The notes beneath the pieces are model-generated. The model searched no databases and was not told the origin of the DNA. It was given only the letters and a program-made list of their open reading frames with translations. A DNA stretch of 64,000 bases from assembly GCF_016629525.1 (NCBI RefSeq), contig NZ_AP024269.1:1488001-1552000 (forward strand), written 5' to 3'. Positions 9,545 through 18,810 of the stretch are shown piece after piece. Source of the DNA: Kaistia sp. 32K. GTDB taxonomy: Bacteria > Pseudomonadota > Alphaproteobacteria > Rhizobiales > Kaistiaceae. Each line of letters starts with the position of its first letter. Within the stretch, counting starts at the first letter, position 1. A program made the position numbers and the translations under genes.

Positions 9545-9997
9545 TCAATTCTCGAACTTGATGTCGGAGCGCGAGGCAACCTGGATGCTTTCGGCGCAGG
9601 CGGCCGGCGTGAGACCCGCGCCGGCGCATTCCTTGACGTCGTTGACGAGGATGCGGGCGATCGACGGGCAGGTCGTCTCGGGGATGTCGAACTGGCGGAC
9701 GCGGCTCTTGCCGGCGGGGACCTTGGCGGTGCGCACGACGACGAAGCGGTCGACGCGGCCTTCTTTGTCGAACAGCACCAGCTCGAGCGCCATGTCGTCG
9801 ATCGACTGTTCGAGGCCGTTGGCGACGACGAAGCTCAGCCGGCAGGCCTTGCCGTTGGCCTCGGCGCCGTTGAGCTCGATCGAGATCGACCGCGGCGTTC
9901 CCTCGGCCAGGGCGGTGGTGGTCCCGGCGGCGAGGAGTGCTACGCACGCCAAACTCTGGACAAGGCCCGACCGCTTGCGATCGCTCGAAACTGACAT
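9545..9997 (-). CDS. Secreted protein of unknown function, first gene of the tonB operon
   Basis: I do not recognise the family. The 150-residue product has a signal peptide (about 1-31, ending ALAE) and a beta-rich mature part with four Cys (in KACRL, ETTCPS, VKECAG and AACAES), suggesting disulfides in the periplasm. The ATG at 9997 follows ACGGAG; the open frame starts 19 codons earlier but has no ribosome site there. It shares the transcript with tonB and has an IRO-like box 75 bases upstream, so a role in iron or heme uptake is inferred. Confidence 0.7.
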   Translation of the reverse strand: MSVSSDRKRSGLVQSLACVALLAAGTTTALAEGTPRSISIELNGAEANGKACRLSFVVANGLEQSIDDMALELVLFDKEGRVDRFVVVRTAKVPAGKSRVRQFDIPETTCPSIARILVNDVKECAGAGLTPAACAESIQVASRSDIKFEN

Positions 9998-10071
9998 GTT
10001 CCACTCCGTCTCACGATGGAAGCCGGCGTCATCGTTCGACGATGTCTGCCGCATGTGCAGCTATTAAAATA

Positions 10072-10086
10072 TGAGAGTGAAAGTCA
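10072..10086 (-). promoter_or_regulatory. IRO-box-like RirA operator (TGA-N9-TCA)
   Basis: TGA at 10072-10074, nine bases, then TCA at 10084-10086, in an AT-rich patch. TGA-N9-TCA is the published IRO motif bound by RirA in rhizobia. Read toward the tonB operon, it overlaps TTGACT (complement of 10082-10087), a good -35 hexamer, so RirA binding would block RNA polymerase. It lies 75 bases upstream of the secreted-protein start and only 26 bases from the rirA stop. Confidence 0.6.
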
Positions 10087-10111
10087 ACTATAAACTTCGC
10101 GTCAGTGCAAC

Positions 10112-10597
10112 TCAGGAGGGCTGCGGTGCGAAGGAAGCGGTGACGATCGGCGGCATCACCTCATGGTCGAGGTCGAGCAGGCCGCGCAGCTGGCCGCGGT
10201 CCTTGGCGACGTCGGCGATCGTGTAGCTGTCGAGGACGGCGAAGAACGCGCGCAGCGCCTCGGCGAGGATCCGGTTCACGCCGCAGGAATCGACCAGCGG
10301 GCAATCCCGATTCGTCGTGTCGAAGCAGTCGGTCAGGTAGAAATTGCTCTCCGTCGCGCGCACGACCTCGCCGATCGTGATCGTGTTGGCGGGGCGGGCG
10401 AGGCGGATGCCGCCATTGCGGCCGCGGATGGTCTCGACGAAGCCGCTCTCGACGAGCACATGCATGATCTTGAAGAGATGCAGCTCGGAGATGCTGTAGG
10501 TGGTGGCGATGTCCTTGATCCGGCTGTTGTTGCCCGGGTTGGCGGCGCAATAGAGCAGGATGCGGATCGAATAGCTGGTCTGTTGGGTCAGGCGCAT
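10112..10597 (-). CDS. rirA: Rrf2-family iron-responsive regulator RirA
   Basis: A 161-residue DNA-binding repressor that senses iron through an Fe-S cluster. It has an N-terminal winged helix (about 1-65), the RGRNGGIRL wing at 58-66, and the three cluster cysteines C91, C99 and C105 in the DCFDT...RDCPLVDSCG pattern of RirA. The CPLVDSCG and LVETVRGRNGG-like signatures fit RirA better than IscR or NsrR. ATG at 10597 follows GAGAGGGA. Its position beside an IRO box and tonB supports the assignment. Confidence 0.87.
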   Translation of the reverse strand: MRLTQQTSYSIRILLYCAANPGNNSRIKDIATTYSISELHLFKIMHVLVESGFVETIRGRNGGIRLARPANTITIGEVVRATESNFYLTDCFDTTNRDCPLVDSCGVNRILAEALRAFFAVLDSYTIADVAKDRGQLRGLLDLDHEVMPPIVTASFAPQPS

Positions 10598-10794
10598 GGG
10601 CGTCCCTCTCGTAACCCGTCTCGCAGGCGCCCGGAATCGGTCGCCCCGCGCACGGTCGTTAATACCTTCTCTTTAAAGTCTCCTTTTCCGGAACTCAACC
10701 GACTCGGTGCGAACGCCCGTCTTCGGCGGGGCGTTCGGGCATGAAGATCCGCGTCAGCGTTAACGATTGGCGCATAAAAATGCCGGAAAGCAAA

Positions 10795-10822
10795 ATGCCC
10801 GGAAGGCGGACCTTCCGGGCAT
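10795..10822 (-). terminator. Rho-independent terminator of the orphan sugar ATPase gene
   Basis: ATGCCCGGAAGG and CCTTCCGGGCAT form a 12-base-pair stem with a CGGA loop, followed on the minus strand by TTTTG. It lies 45 bases past the stop of the ATPase gene at 10867. Confidence 0.75.
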
Positions 10823-10866
10823 CGGACTTCATGGGGGCGCCGGAGACGAGCCTCCGGCAGCCGGGA

Positions 10867-11961
<1,095 letters not shown>

Positions 11962-12578
11962 AAATCAACCTCCATGATGGACGCACGAAGAGAGACACCG
12001 AAGCGTCCCGCTGGTTTCGTGCGCAGGATCATTCCTCCGGGCCATACCGTCCACGATCCAAGCCCTTGAGTAAAGACCTGAAATGCGGCAGCGGCCGCGG
12101 GGCCGGGGATGTTGGTTTTCCCTAGCTCGCGAGGGGTGGATTTTGTTTGAGGTGCGAACCTCAGAAAATGATCCCCGGAACGGCGGAAATGGCCATTTTT
12201 CGCCGCGGACACCCATCCTGGACACCTCCGCGCCCGCCCGTGGCGCGGGCGCCGGAAGGCAAGGTCCCCCGGCCGTAAAATGCGCGTCATGACGAGATTA
12301 TGCACAGCCTGAAACGGGCTCGCGGGACTGGCGCCGCCGCGTCGCCGCCACATTTCCTAACGGCAGGTGCGCTATGCTAGGGCGCGGCCGAACCCTGTCG
12401 TCGGGCGGCGCCAGGGCTCTTGCAAGGCGCTGTTGGATCGCGGTCCCGCAGGTCTGGCCCCGACTGCCGCTCGCGCCCGATGCGACGGAATCCGCCGCGA
12501 AACTTTTTTGCATCGCGTCGACGGATCCGCGAGGCCGCTGCGTTCAAGGGAGGAACGGGCCCACATACCGGAACCAAC
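11962..12578. other. 617-base gap without a supported gene
   Basis: No open frame here has a ribosome site plus sensible composition. I see a TGAGGT-GCGA-ACCTCA hairpin (12149-12164), a GC-rich inverted repeat around 12215-12255, a possible -10 (TATGCT near 12373) and a run of T at about 12510. It must hold the promoters of the divergent ATPase and RND operon, and could hold a small RNA or an efflux regulator site. Confidence 0.5.
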
Positions 12579-13766
12579 ATGCCGCTTTGGAAACAGATCC
12601 TGCTTTGCCTCGTCGTCGTCCTTCTGGCCGCTGGCGGCTGGTATTTCTACCAGCAGCGTGATTCGAGCGGCGGCGCGTTGGTCGGGGCCGGCGGGCAGGG
12701 TGGAGGCGGCGGCGGACAGCCGCGCTTCGGCCCGACCTTCGTCGTCACCGATGCCGTGACCAGCGACGTCGAGAAGGATCAGGTCCGATCCGTCGGCACG
12801 GTCAAGGTGCCGCGCTCGATCAATCTCTATCCGCAGGTCTCCGCTGTCGTCACCGAGGTCCTGTTCAAGGCCGGCGACAAGGTGGCCAAGGACCAGCCGC
12901 TGGTCCGCCTCGACGATCAGGACCAGCGCGTCGCGCTCGACCTCGCCAATGTGGCGCTGAAGGATGCGAAATCGGCGCTCGATCGCGCCCAGAAGCTCGC
13001 CGACAGCCGCAACCTCTCGGTATCGGCGCTGGAGGATGCGCAATCGGGCTATCGCAAGGCGCAGATCGCCGTGCTCGGCGCGCAGATCGCGCTCGATCGG
13101 CGGACCATCTCCGCACCGTTCGAGGGTGTCGTCGGCCTGAGCAACCTATCGGAGGGCGATTTCGTCACCTCCTCGACCGTGGTCACCACGGTGGACGACG
13201 TCTCGACCATGCTGGTCAGCTTCCCGGTGCCGGAGCGCTATTCGGGCCGGCTCGCCGAAGGGCTCGCCGTGAAGGCGACGCCGGCGAGCCAGGCGAACAC
13301 GTCGATCGCCGGCAAGGTCACCTCGATCGACACGCGTGTCGATCCGGCCGCCCGCACGCTCAAGGTGGAGGCCTCGCTCGATGCCGCCGCCGCCGCGGCG
13401 GCCGGCGTCAAGCCTGGCATGTCCGTGGTCGTCACGCTCGATTTCGAGGGCGAGAAGCGGCTGGCGATCTCGGCCCTCTCCATCCAGTGGGACCGCAACG
13501 GCTCCTATATCTGGACGGTCAAGGACGACGTCGCGAAGCGGGTGCCGGTCAATGTGCTCGAGCGGCAGAGCGGCCAGGTTCTGGTCGCCGGCGAGGGCCT
13601 GTCGGAAGGCGACCGGGTCGTCGTCGAGGGCCTGCAGCGGCTGCGCGACGGCGCCAAGGTGACGGAGCTCGGCATCGATCCGGGCGGGAACCGGGCGGCA
13701 GCCGGCGCCGACAAGAGCGAGAGCGGGGCCGGCAACGCGCCGGCAACCGTCGCGAAGGGAGGCTGA
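12579..13766 (+). CDS. RND efflux membrane fusion protein (AcrA/MexE family)
   Basis: A 395-residue periplasmic adaptor linking an inner-membrane RND pump to an outer-membrane channel. It has an N-terminal anchor (about 5-22), a Gly-rich linker, two half-lipoyl motifs around a coiled coil (PQVSAVVTEVLFKAGDKV and RRTISAPFEGVVGL), a beta-barrel domain and a membrane-proximal domain. The ATG at 12579 directly precedes the anchor; upstream in-frame sequence is non-coding in character. The RND permease follows after 2 bases. No outer-membrane channel gene is present, so a TolC-like protein encoded elsewhere is presumably used. Confidence 0.9.
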   Translation: MPLWKQILLCLVVVLLAAGGWYFYQQRDSSGGALVGAGGQGGGGGGQPRFGPTFVVTDAVTSDVEKDQVRSVGTVKVPRSINLYPQVSAVVTEVLFKAGDKVAKDQPLVRLDDQDQRVALDLANVALKDAKSALDRAQKLADSRNLSVSALEDAQSGYRKAQIAVLGAQIALDRRTISAPFEGVVGLSNLSEGDFVTSSTVVTTVDDVSTMLVSFPVPERYSGRLAEGLAVKATPASQANTSIAGKVTSIDTRVDPAARTLKVEASLDAAAAAAAGVKPGMSVVVTLDFEGEKRLAISALSIQWDRNGSYIWTVKDDVAKRVPVNVLERQSGQVLVAGEGLSEGDRVVVEGLQRLRDGAKVTELGIDPGGNRAAAGADKSESGAGNAPATVAKGG

Positions 13767-13768
13767 CG

Positions 13769-16700
13769 ATGCGCGTCGACGGATCGGATACGCCGAACCC
13801 CACCACGCACGAGCCCGGTGCGCACGACCCGATGCCGAAGGGCGGCGCGGTGCCGGGCGGCATCTCGGCGCTGTCGGTGCGCCGGCCGGTGCTCGCGATC
13901 GTGCTGAACCTCCTGATCGTCGTCGCGGGCCTCGCGGCCTATGGCGGCGTCGAGATCCGCGAACTGCCGAACATCGACCAGCCGGTCGTCACGATCACCA
14001 CCACCTATACCGGCGCCACGCCGGACACGATGGACAAGGAGATCACCAGCGTCATTGAGAAGGCGGCGGCGGGCGTCACCGGCTGGACCGACATCTCCTC
14101 GCAGTCGACCAGCGGACGCAGCCGCGTCACGGTGCAGTTCTCCGATTCGACCGACATCAACGTCGCCGCCAACGACCTGCGCGACGCCGTCGGCAATGCG
14201 CAGCGCAACCTTCCCGACGACGCCGATCCGCCGACCACCGCCAAGGCGGATACCAATGGCGATGCCATCATGCGGCTCGCCATCACCTCGCCGACCATGA
14301 AGATCGAGGACCTGACCAAGCTGGTCAACGACGTCATCGTAGATCGGCTGAAGGCGGTCGACGGCGTCGCCGACGTCCAGGTCAACGGTGACCGCTCGCC
14401 CAATATCTCGATCTATGTCGACCCGATGCGGCTCGCCGCCTTCGGCCTCACGGTGGCGGATCTGAAGACGGCACTCGCGACCGTCGCCCTCGACGTGCCG
14501 GCCGGCAATCTCCGCGACACCAACCGCAACATGTTCGTGCGCGCCGACGCCAGCGTGAAGAGCGCCGAGGACGTCAAGGCGATCCGCGTCAAGGGCGACA
14601 CCCGCGTCGGCGACGTCGCCGACGTCGTGTTCGGGCCGGCGGCGAAGTCCTCCAGCCTGCAGGTCAACGGCCGCACCGGCATCGGCATCGGCATCGTCCG
14701 CCAGGCGAGCTCCAACACGCTGGCCATCTCGACGGCCGTGCGCGGCGCCGTTGAGGAGCTGACGGCGACGCTGCCGAAGGACGTGACGATCCGCATCACC
14801 TCGGACGACGCCGATTTCATCGCCGGCTCCTTCGAGGAGGTCGAGCGCAGCCTCTTCCTCGCCATCGTCATCGTCATCGGCGTCATCTATCTCTTCCTCG
14901 GTTCGCTCCGTGCGACGCTGATCCCCGCCGTCACCGTGCCGGTCTCGCTGCTCGGCACGATCGCGGCGATGTATCTGATGGGCTTCTCGCTCAACATCCT
15001 GACGCTTTTGGCGCTCGTGCTCGCCACCGGCATGGTGGTCGACGACGCCATTGTCGTGCTGGAGAACATCACCCGCCGCCGCGCCGAGGGCATGGGGGCG
15101 CGCGCCGCCGCCGTGCTCGGCGCCAAGCAGGTGTTCTTCGCCGTCATTTCGACCACGGCGACGCTGGCGGCGGTGTTCATCCCGATCTCCTTCTTCAAGG
15201 GAACCGCCGGCCGCCTGTTCTCCGAGTTCGGCTTCGTGCTTGCCTTCGCCGTGGCGCTCTCGGCCTTCGTCGCGCTGACGCTGGCGCCGATGCTCGCCTC
15301 GCGCATTCTCGACACCAAGGCGCCCAAGGTCGCCAAGCGTCCCAACCTGCTGCAGCGCGGCCTCGATGCAGCAGGCAATTTCGGCCAGCGGCTCTACGAG
15401 CGCGTGCTCGATTTCTCGCTGAAGGCGCCGCTCGTCATCATCCTGATCAGCGTCGTCTTCGCCGGCGGCGCGGTGCTGGCGTTCGAGATGCTGCCGCAGC
15501 AATTGACGCCGCAGGAGGATCGCGGCGCGGTGATGATCGCCATGAACGCGCCGCAGGGCGCGACGGTCGACTACACGCAGGGCCAGATGCAGTTGGTCAC
15601 CCGCGTCGTCGAGCCGCTGCTCAAATCCGGCGAGGCGACCAACATCTTCTCGGTCGCCGGCAATTTCGGCAGCCCCAGCAACGGCTTCATGTTCGTCACG
15701 CTGGCCCCCTGGGGCGAGCGCAGCCGCAGCCAGGCCCAGATCAGCGCCGAGATCGGCCAGAAACTGCGTTCGATCCCGGGCGCCGTCATCAATCTGCGCC
15801 AGGGCAACAGCCTCGGCATTCGCGGCGGCGGCCAGGGCCTGACCTTCGCCGTCACCGGCGTCGAATATGACGGCATCACCAAGGCGGCGCAGCAACTGAT
15901 CGGCACGCTCGCCGCCAATCCGGCCTTCTCCAACGTCCAGCTGAACTACGACCTGAACCAGCCGCAGCTCTCGGTCGACATCGACCGCGACCGCGCCGCC
16001 GATCTCGGCGTCTCGGTTTCGGATATCGGCACGATCGTCTCGACGCTGCTGGCTGGCGCCGACATGGGCAATTTCTACATCGGCGACGACAAGATCGACA
16101 TCACGGCGCTGGCGCCCGACGGCATGATCGTCACGCCGAGCGACCTGATGAACGTGCAGGTCCGCACCGCCAGCGGCGCCATGGTGCCGCTGTCCTCGGT
16201 GATTTCGGTGAGCGAGGGCGCAACCTCGCCGACGCTGGCGCGCCAGTCGCTGCGCCGCGCCGTGCCGATCACGGCGACGCTCTCGCCCGGCGTCGATCTC
16301 GGCTCGGCGATGAAGATCCTGGACGAGGCGGCGGCGAAGGACCTTCCCTCCGGCATGAACATCGTGCTGACCGGCGAGGCGAGGACGCTGACGGAGACGT
16401 CGAGCGGCATCCTGCAGACCTTCCTGTTCGCCGTGATCATCATCCTGCTGGTGCTGGCGGCGCAGTTCGAAAGCTTCGTTTCGGCCGCCATCCTGTTCAC
16501 GACGGTGCCGTTCGGCGTCGCCGCCGGCATCTATGCGATCCTGCTCTCCGGCGGCTCGCTCAACATCTACACCCAGATCGGCCTCGTCATGCTGGTCGGA
16601 CTGATGGCGAAGAACGGCATCCTCATCGTCGAGTTCGCCAACCAGCTGCGCGACGAGGGGCTGTCGGTCTATGACGCGATCCGCGACGCCTGCCTGATCC

Positions 16701-17020
16701 GCCTGCGTCCGGTGCTGATGACGATGATCGCGACCGTGCTGGGCGGCCTGCCGCTGATCCTGACCGGCGGTGCCGGTTCGGAGGCCCGCGCCGCACTCGG
16801 CTGGATCATGGTCGGCGGCCTCGGCGTCTCTGCGCTCGCTACCCTGTTCCTGACGCCGGTCTCCTTCCTGCTGCTCGCCCGCTTCTCGAAGCCGCGTATC
16901 GCCGAGGAGCAGCGCCTTGCGCGCGAGCTCGCCGAGGTCGAGGCCAAGGAGCGCGCGCGCCGGGGCGAGGCGCCTGCCGAGGAACGCGCTCCGTCGCCGC
17001 TGGCGATCGCGGCCGAATAG
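13769..17020 (+). CDS. RND multidrug efflux permease (AcrB/HAE1 family)
   Basis: A 1083-residue proton-driven pump with the usual 12 membrane helices and two large periplasmic loops. The proton-relay pair is visible in TM4 (GMVVDDAIVVLENI), the TM10 Lys in GLMAKNGILIVEFANQ, and the first helix in RRPVLAIVLNLLIVVAG. The composition fits hydrophobic-drug (HAE1) pumps; the heavy-metal signature of CusA/CzcA is not apparent. A 30-residue polar N-terminal tail is longer than usual. It is translated with the adaptor and followed 12 bases later by an ECF sigma factor gene. Confidence 0.92.
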   Translation: MRVDGSDTPNPTTHEPGAHDPMPKGGAVPGGISALSVRRPVLAIVLNLLIVVAGLAAYGGVEIRELPNIDQPVVTITTTYTGATPDTMDKEITSVIEKAAAGVTGWTDISSQSTSGRSRVTVQFSDSTDINVAANDLRDAVGNAQRNLPDDADPPTTAKADTNGDAIMRLAITSPTMKIEDLTKLVNDVIVDRLKAVDGVADVQVNGDRSPNISIYVDPMRLAAFGLTVADLKTALATVALDVPAGNLRDTNRNMFVRADASVKSAEDVKAIRVKGDTRVGDVADVVFGPAAKSSSLQVNGRTGIGIGIVRQASSNTLAISTAVRGAVEELTATLPKDVTIRITSDDADFIAGSFEEVERSLFLAIVIVIGVIYLFLGSLRATLIPAVTVPVSLLGTIAAMYLMGFSLNILTLLALVLATGMVVDDAIVVLENITRRRAEGMGARAAAVLGAKQVFFAVISTTATLAAVFIPISFFKGTAGRLFSEFGFVLAFAVALSAFVALTLAPMLASRILDTKAPKVAKRPNLLQRGLDAAGNFGQRLYERVLDFSLKAPLVIILISVVFAGGAVLAFEMLPQQLTPQEDRGAVMIAMNAPQGATVDYTQGQMQLVTRVVEPLLKSGEATNIFSVAGNFGSPSNGFMFVTLAPWGERSRSQAQISAEIGQKLRSIPGAVINLRQGNSLGIRGGGQGLTFAVTGVEYDGITKAAQQLIGTLAANPAFSNVQLNYDLNQPQLSVDIDRDRAADLGVSVSDIGTIVSTLLAGADMGNFYIGDDKIDITALAPDGMIVTPSDLMNVQVRTASGAMVPLSSVISVSEGATSPTLARQSLRRAVPITATLSPGVDLGSAMKILDEAAAKDLPSGMNIVLTGEARTLTETSSGILQTFLFAVIIILLVLAAQFESFVSAAILFTTVPFGVAAGIYAILLSGGSLNIYTQIGLVMLVGLMAKNGILIVEFANQLRDEGLSVYDAIRDACLIRLRPVLMTMIATVLGGLPLILTGGAGSEARAALGWIMVGGLGVSALATLFLTPVSFLLLARFSKPRIAEEQRLARELAEVEAKERARRGEAPAEERAPSPLAIAAE

Positions 17021-17032
17021 GGGGGCGGAACC

Positions 17033-17776
17033 GTGTCGCTGCAGGCAGAACGGAAACGGGAGGAAGGGCGCGACGCGGCTGCCACGGCCGCGCCGATGCG
17101 CTATCGTCTGCTTCCGGGCGGCCAGGCGGATGACGCGGCCGAATTCGAGTATGGGAAAGGTCGGGCGCAGGCATTGGCGGGAATAGACGATCCGGATGAC
17201 GAGGCTGCGATCCGTGCCGATCACGCGCTCATGCAGGCGGTGGCCGACGGCGAGGACGGCGCCTTCGCGCGTCTGATCGCCGCCGAAGCGCCGAAACTGA
17301 CGCGCTTCGTCGCCTCGATCCTCTCCGATCTGGCCGAGGCCGAAGAGGTCGTGCAGGAGGCGCTGCTGCGGCTCTGGAAACAGGCCGCGACCTGGGAGCC
17401 GCAGGCCCGCATCGGCACGTTCCTGCACCAGGTCGCCTATCGCATCGCGATCGATCGCCTGCGCCGGCGGCGGCCGCATGTCGATATCGACGGGCTCGAC
17501 GACATCCTCGAGGACGAGGGCCCGTCGCCGGAGCGCAATCTCGTGCGGATGGACGACGGCCGCGTCGTCCAGGCGGCCCTCGACAAGCTCTCGGAACGGC
17601 AACGCACCGTCATCGTCCTCGCCCATTTCCAGGAACTGGGCCAGGCGGAGGCGGCGGACATCATGGGAATAGGCGAGCACGCCTATGAATCGCTCCTCGC
17701 CCGGGCGCGGCGGCGGCTTCGCAGCCTGCTGGTGCGCAAGGACGAGGATGATCGGCAGGAAGGAAAGCGGTCATGA
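17033..17776 (+). CDS. ECF RNA polymerase sigma factor
   Basis: A 247-residue sigma-70 family protein with an unusual 65-residue N-terminal extension. Region 2 covers about 68-135 (LAEAEEVVQEALLRLWKQA) and region 4 about 180-235 (LDKLSERQRTVIVLAHFQEL and a helix-turn-helix). The GTG at 17033 follows GGGGGCGG; an internal start near 17096 (ATG, residue 22) is possible and would give a more usual length. It begins 12 bases after the RND gene and overlaps the next gene by ATGA. This suggests an autoregulated operon in which the sigma factor drives the efflux genes. Confidence 0.87.
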   Translation: MSLQAERKREEGRDAAATAAPMRYRLLPGGQADDAAEFEYGKGRAQALAGIDDPDDEAAIRADHALMQAVADGEDGAFARLIAAEAPKLTRFVASILSDLAEAEEVVQEALLRLWKQAATWEPQARIGTFLHQVAYRIAIDRLRRRRPHVDIDGLDDILEDEGPSPERNLVRMDDGRVVQAALDKLSERQRTVIVLAHFQELGQAEAADIMGIGEHAYESLLARARRRLRSLLVRKDEDDRQEGKRS

Positions 17777-18231
17777 CCAAGACGCCCGGCGGAAAATATT
17801 CCGAGCTGGTCAACGCCCCGGCCAATCTGCATGACGCCATCGATCGCTGGGGCCCGGATTTGAACCGCTGGCCTGATCTGATGCTGGTGCGTCGCGCGCG
17901 CGAGGCGCTGCTGGCCGATCGCAGCTTCCGGGCCTATCGCGACCAGACGGTGGCCGATGCCGCCCGGCTGAAGCGGGCGGCTGCGGTTCTCGACCAGCGT
18001 ATCGCCGAAAGCGGCTCCGTCGATCGGATCACCCGCAAGCTGCTCGAGAAGACGGGTACCCGTGTCGTGCACTGGGGCCGGCGGATCGCGGCGCTGGCCG
18101 CCGTCGTGGCCGTGTCGGCCGGGCTCGGCAGTGCCTTCGCCGACCGCCTGCCGGAGTTCAAGCCCCAGCCACGGATCGAGGTGGTGCAGCTGGACGCGCT
18201 GGTGTTCGGCCCGTCGGAGGCAGATTTCTGA
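17773..18231 (+). CDS. Probable anti-sigma membrane protein
   Basis: A 152-residue protein with a soluble N-terminal half (about 1-95), one membrane helix (about 100-122) and a short periplasmic tail. There is no ZAS zinc motif. Overlap with the sigma gene (ATGA) and with the next gene (TGATG), plus this topology, fit an anti-sigma factor comparable in role to CnrY. No family name is recognised from sequence alone, so the function is inferred from context. Confidence 0.6.
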   Translation: MTKTPGGKYSELVNAPANLHDAIDRWGPDLNRWPDLMLVRRAREALLADRSFRAYRDQTVADAARLKRAAAVLDQRIAESGSVDRITRKLLEKTGTRVVHWGRRIAALAAVVAVSAGLGSAFADRLPEFKPQPRIEVVQLDALVFGPSEADF

Positions 18232-18695
18232 TGGCATGGAAGGTCGCCTCGAAAACCCGGCGCACGCTGCTCTGGGCGCTGCTCGTGCTCTCGCTCGGCG
18301 CGAACGCGTTCTTCATCGGCGCGACGGTGACGGATTTCATCCGCTTCCGCCACGATACGTCCGACAAGGGACCGCGCGTCATCCGCACCGAACTGCGCTG
18401 GCTGAAGGACCGCCTGTCGCCCGAGGCGGTGAAGAGCATCGAGGCGCAGCTCGACCCCCTGAGGCCCGACATCGTCGCCCGGCTCGACCGGCTGAAGACG
18501 CTCCGCGCCGAGCTGAACGCGCTGGTCGCGGCGCCGACCCCCGACAAGGCGGCGATCGACGCGCATCTGCGCAACATCCGCATCGAAGTCGGCGCGATGC
18601 AGGAGCAGGTGCAGTCCCGCACCTTCGAGGCGCTGCTGAGCCTTCCGCCGGAGCAGAGAGCGGCCCTCGCACAGAACCGGGGCGACGACGACTAG
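18231..18695 (+). CDS. Periplasmic heavy-metal-sensor-like protein (Metal_resist/CnrX type)
   Basis: A 154-residue protein with an N-terminal membrane anchor (about 11-31) and a long helical hairpin in the periplasm (LSPEAVKSIEAQLDPLRPDI and LRNIRIEVGAMQEQVQSRTF), the pattern of the Metal_resist family that includes CnrX and ZraP-like proteins. No His/Cys/Met cluster is obvious, so metal binding is uncertain. It is the last gene of the RND-sigma operon and is the likely signal input to the anti-sigma protein. Confidence 0.7.
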   Translation: MAWKVASKTRRTLLWALLVLSLGANAFFIGATVTDFIRFRHDTSDKGPRVIRTELRWLKDRLSPEAVKSIEAQLDPLRPDIVARLDRLKTLRAELNALVAAPTPDKAAIDAHLRNIRIEVGAMQEQVQSRTFEALLSLPPEQRAALAQNRGDDD

Positions 18696-18700
18696 CCTCC

Positions 18701-18736
<36 letters not shown>

Positions 18737-18810
18737 CCTGTGCCGCTACGGAATGTCGGTGTAGCCTGTGCGGATCGAGGGTGGGCCGCGCGGGCCCGGG
18801 AGGAGGGCCC

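Noticed and set aside
12551..12576. GGAAC motifs upstream of the RND adaptor as an EcfG promoter
   Set aside because: No CGTT follows at 16-17 bases; the second GGAAC is almost at the start codon.
13505..17680. A 1391-codon open frame on the minus strand across the RND and sigma genes
   Set aside because: It is very rich in Arg, His, Asp and Gly, has no domain, and is the antisense shadow of a high-GC gene with clear RND motifs.
17033..18231. EcfG/NepR general stress pair
   Set aside because: The membrane-anchored partner and the absence of a PhyR gene do not fit; NepR is a small soluble protein.
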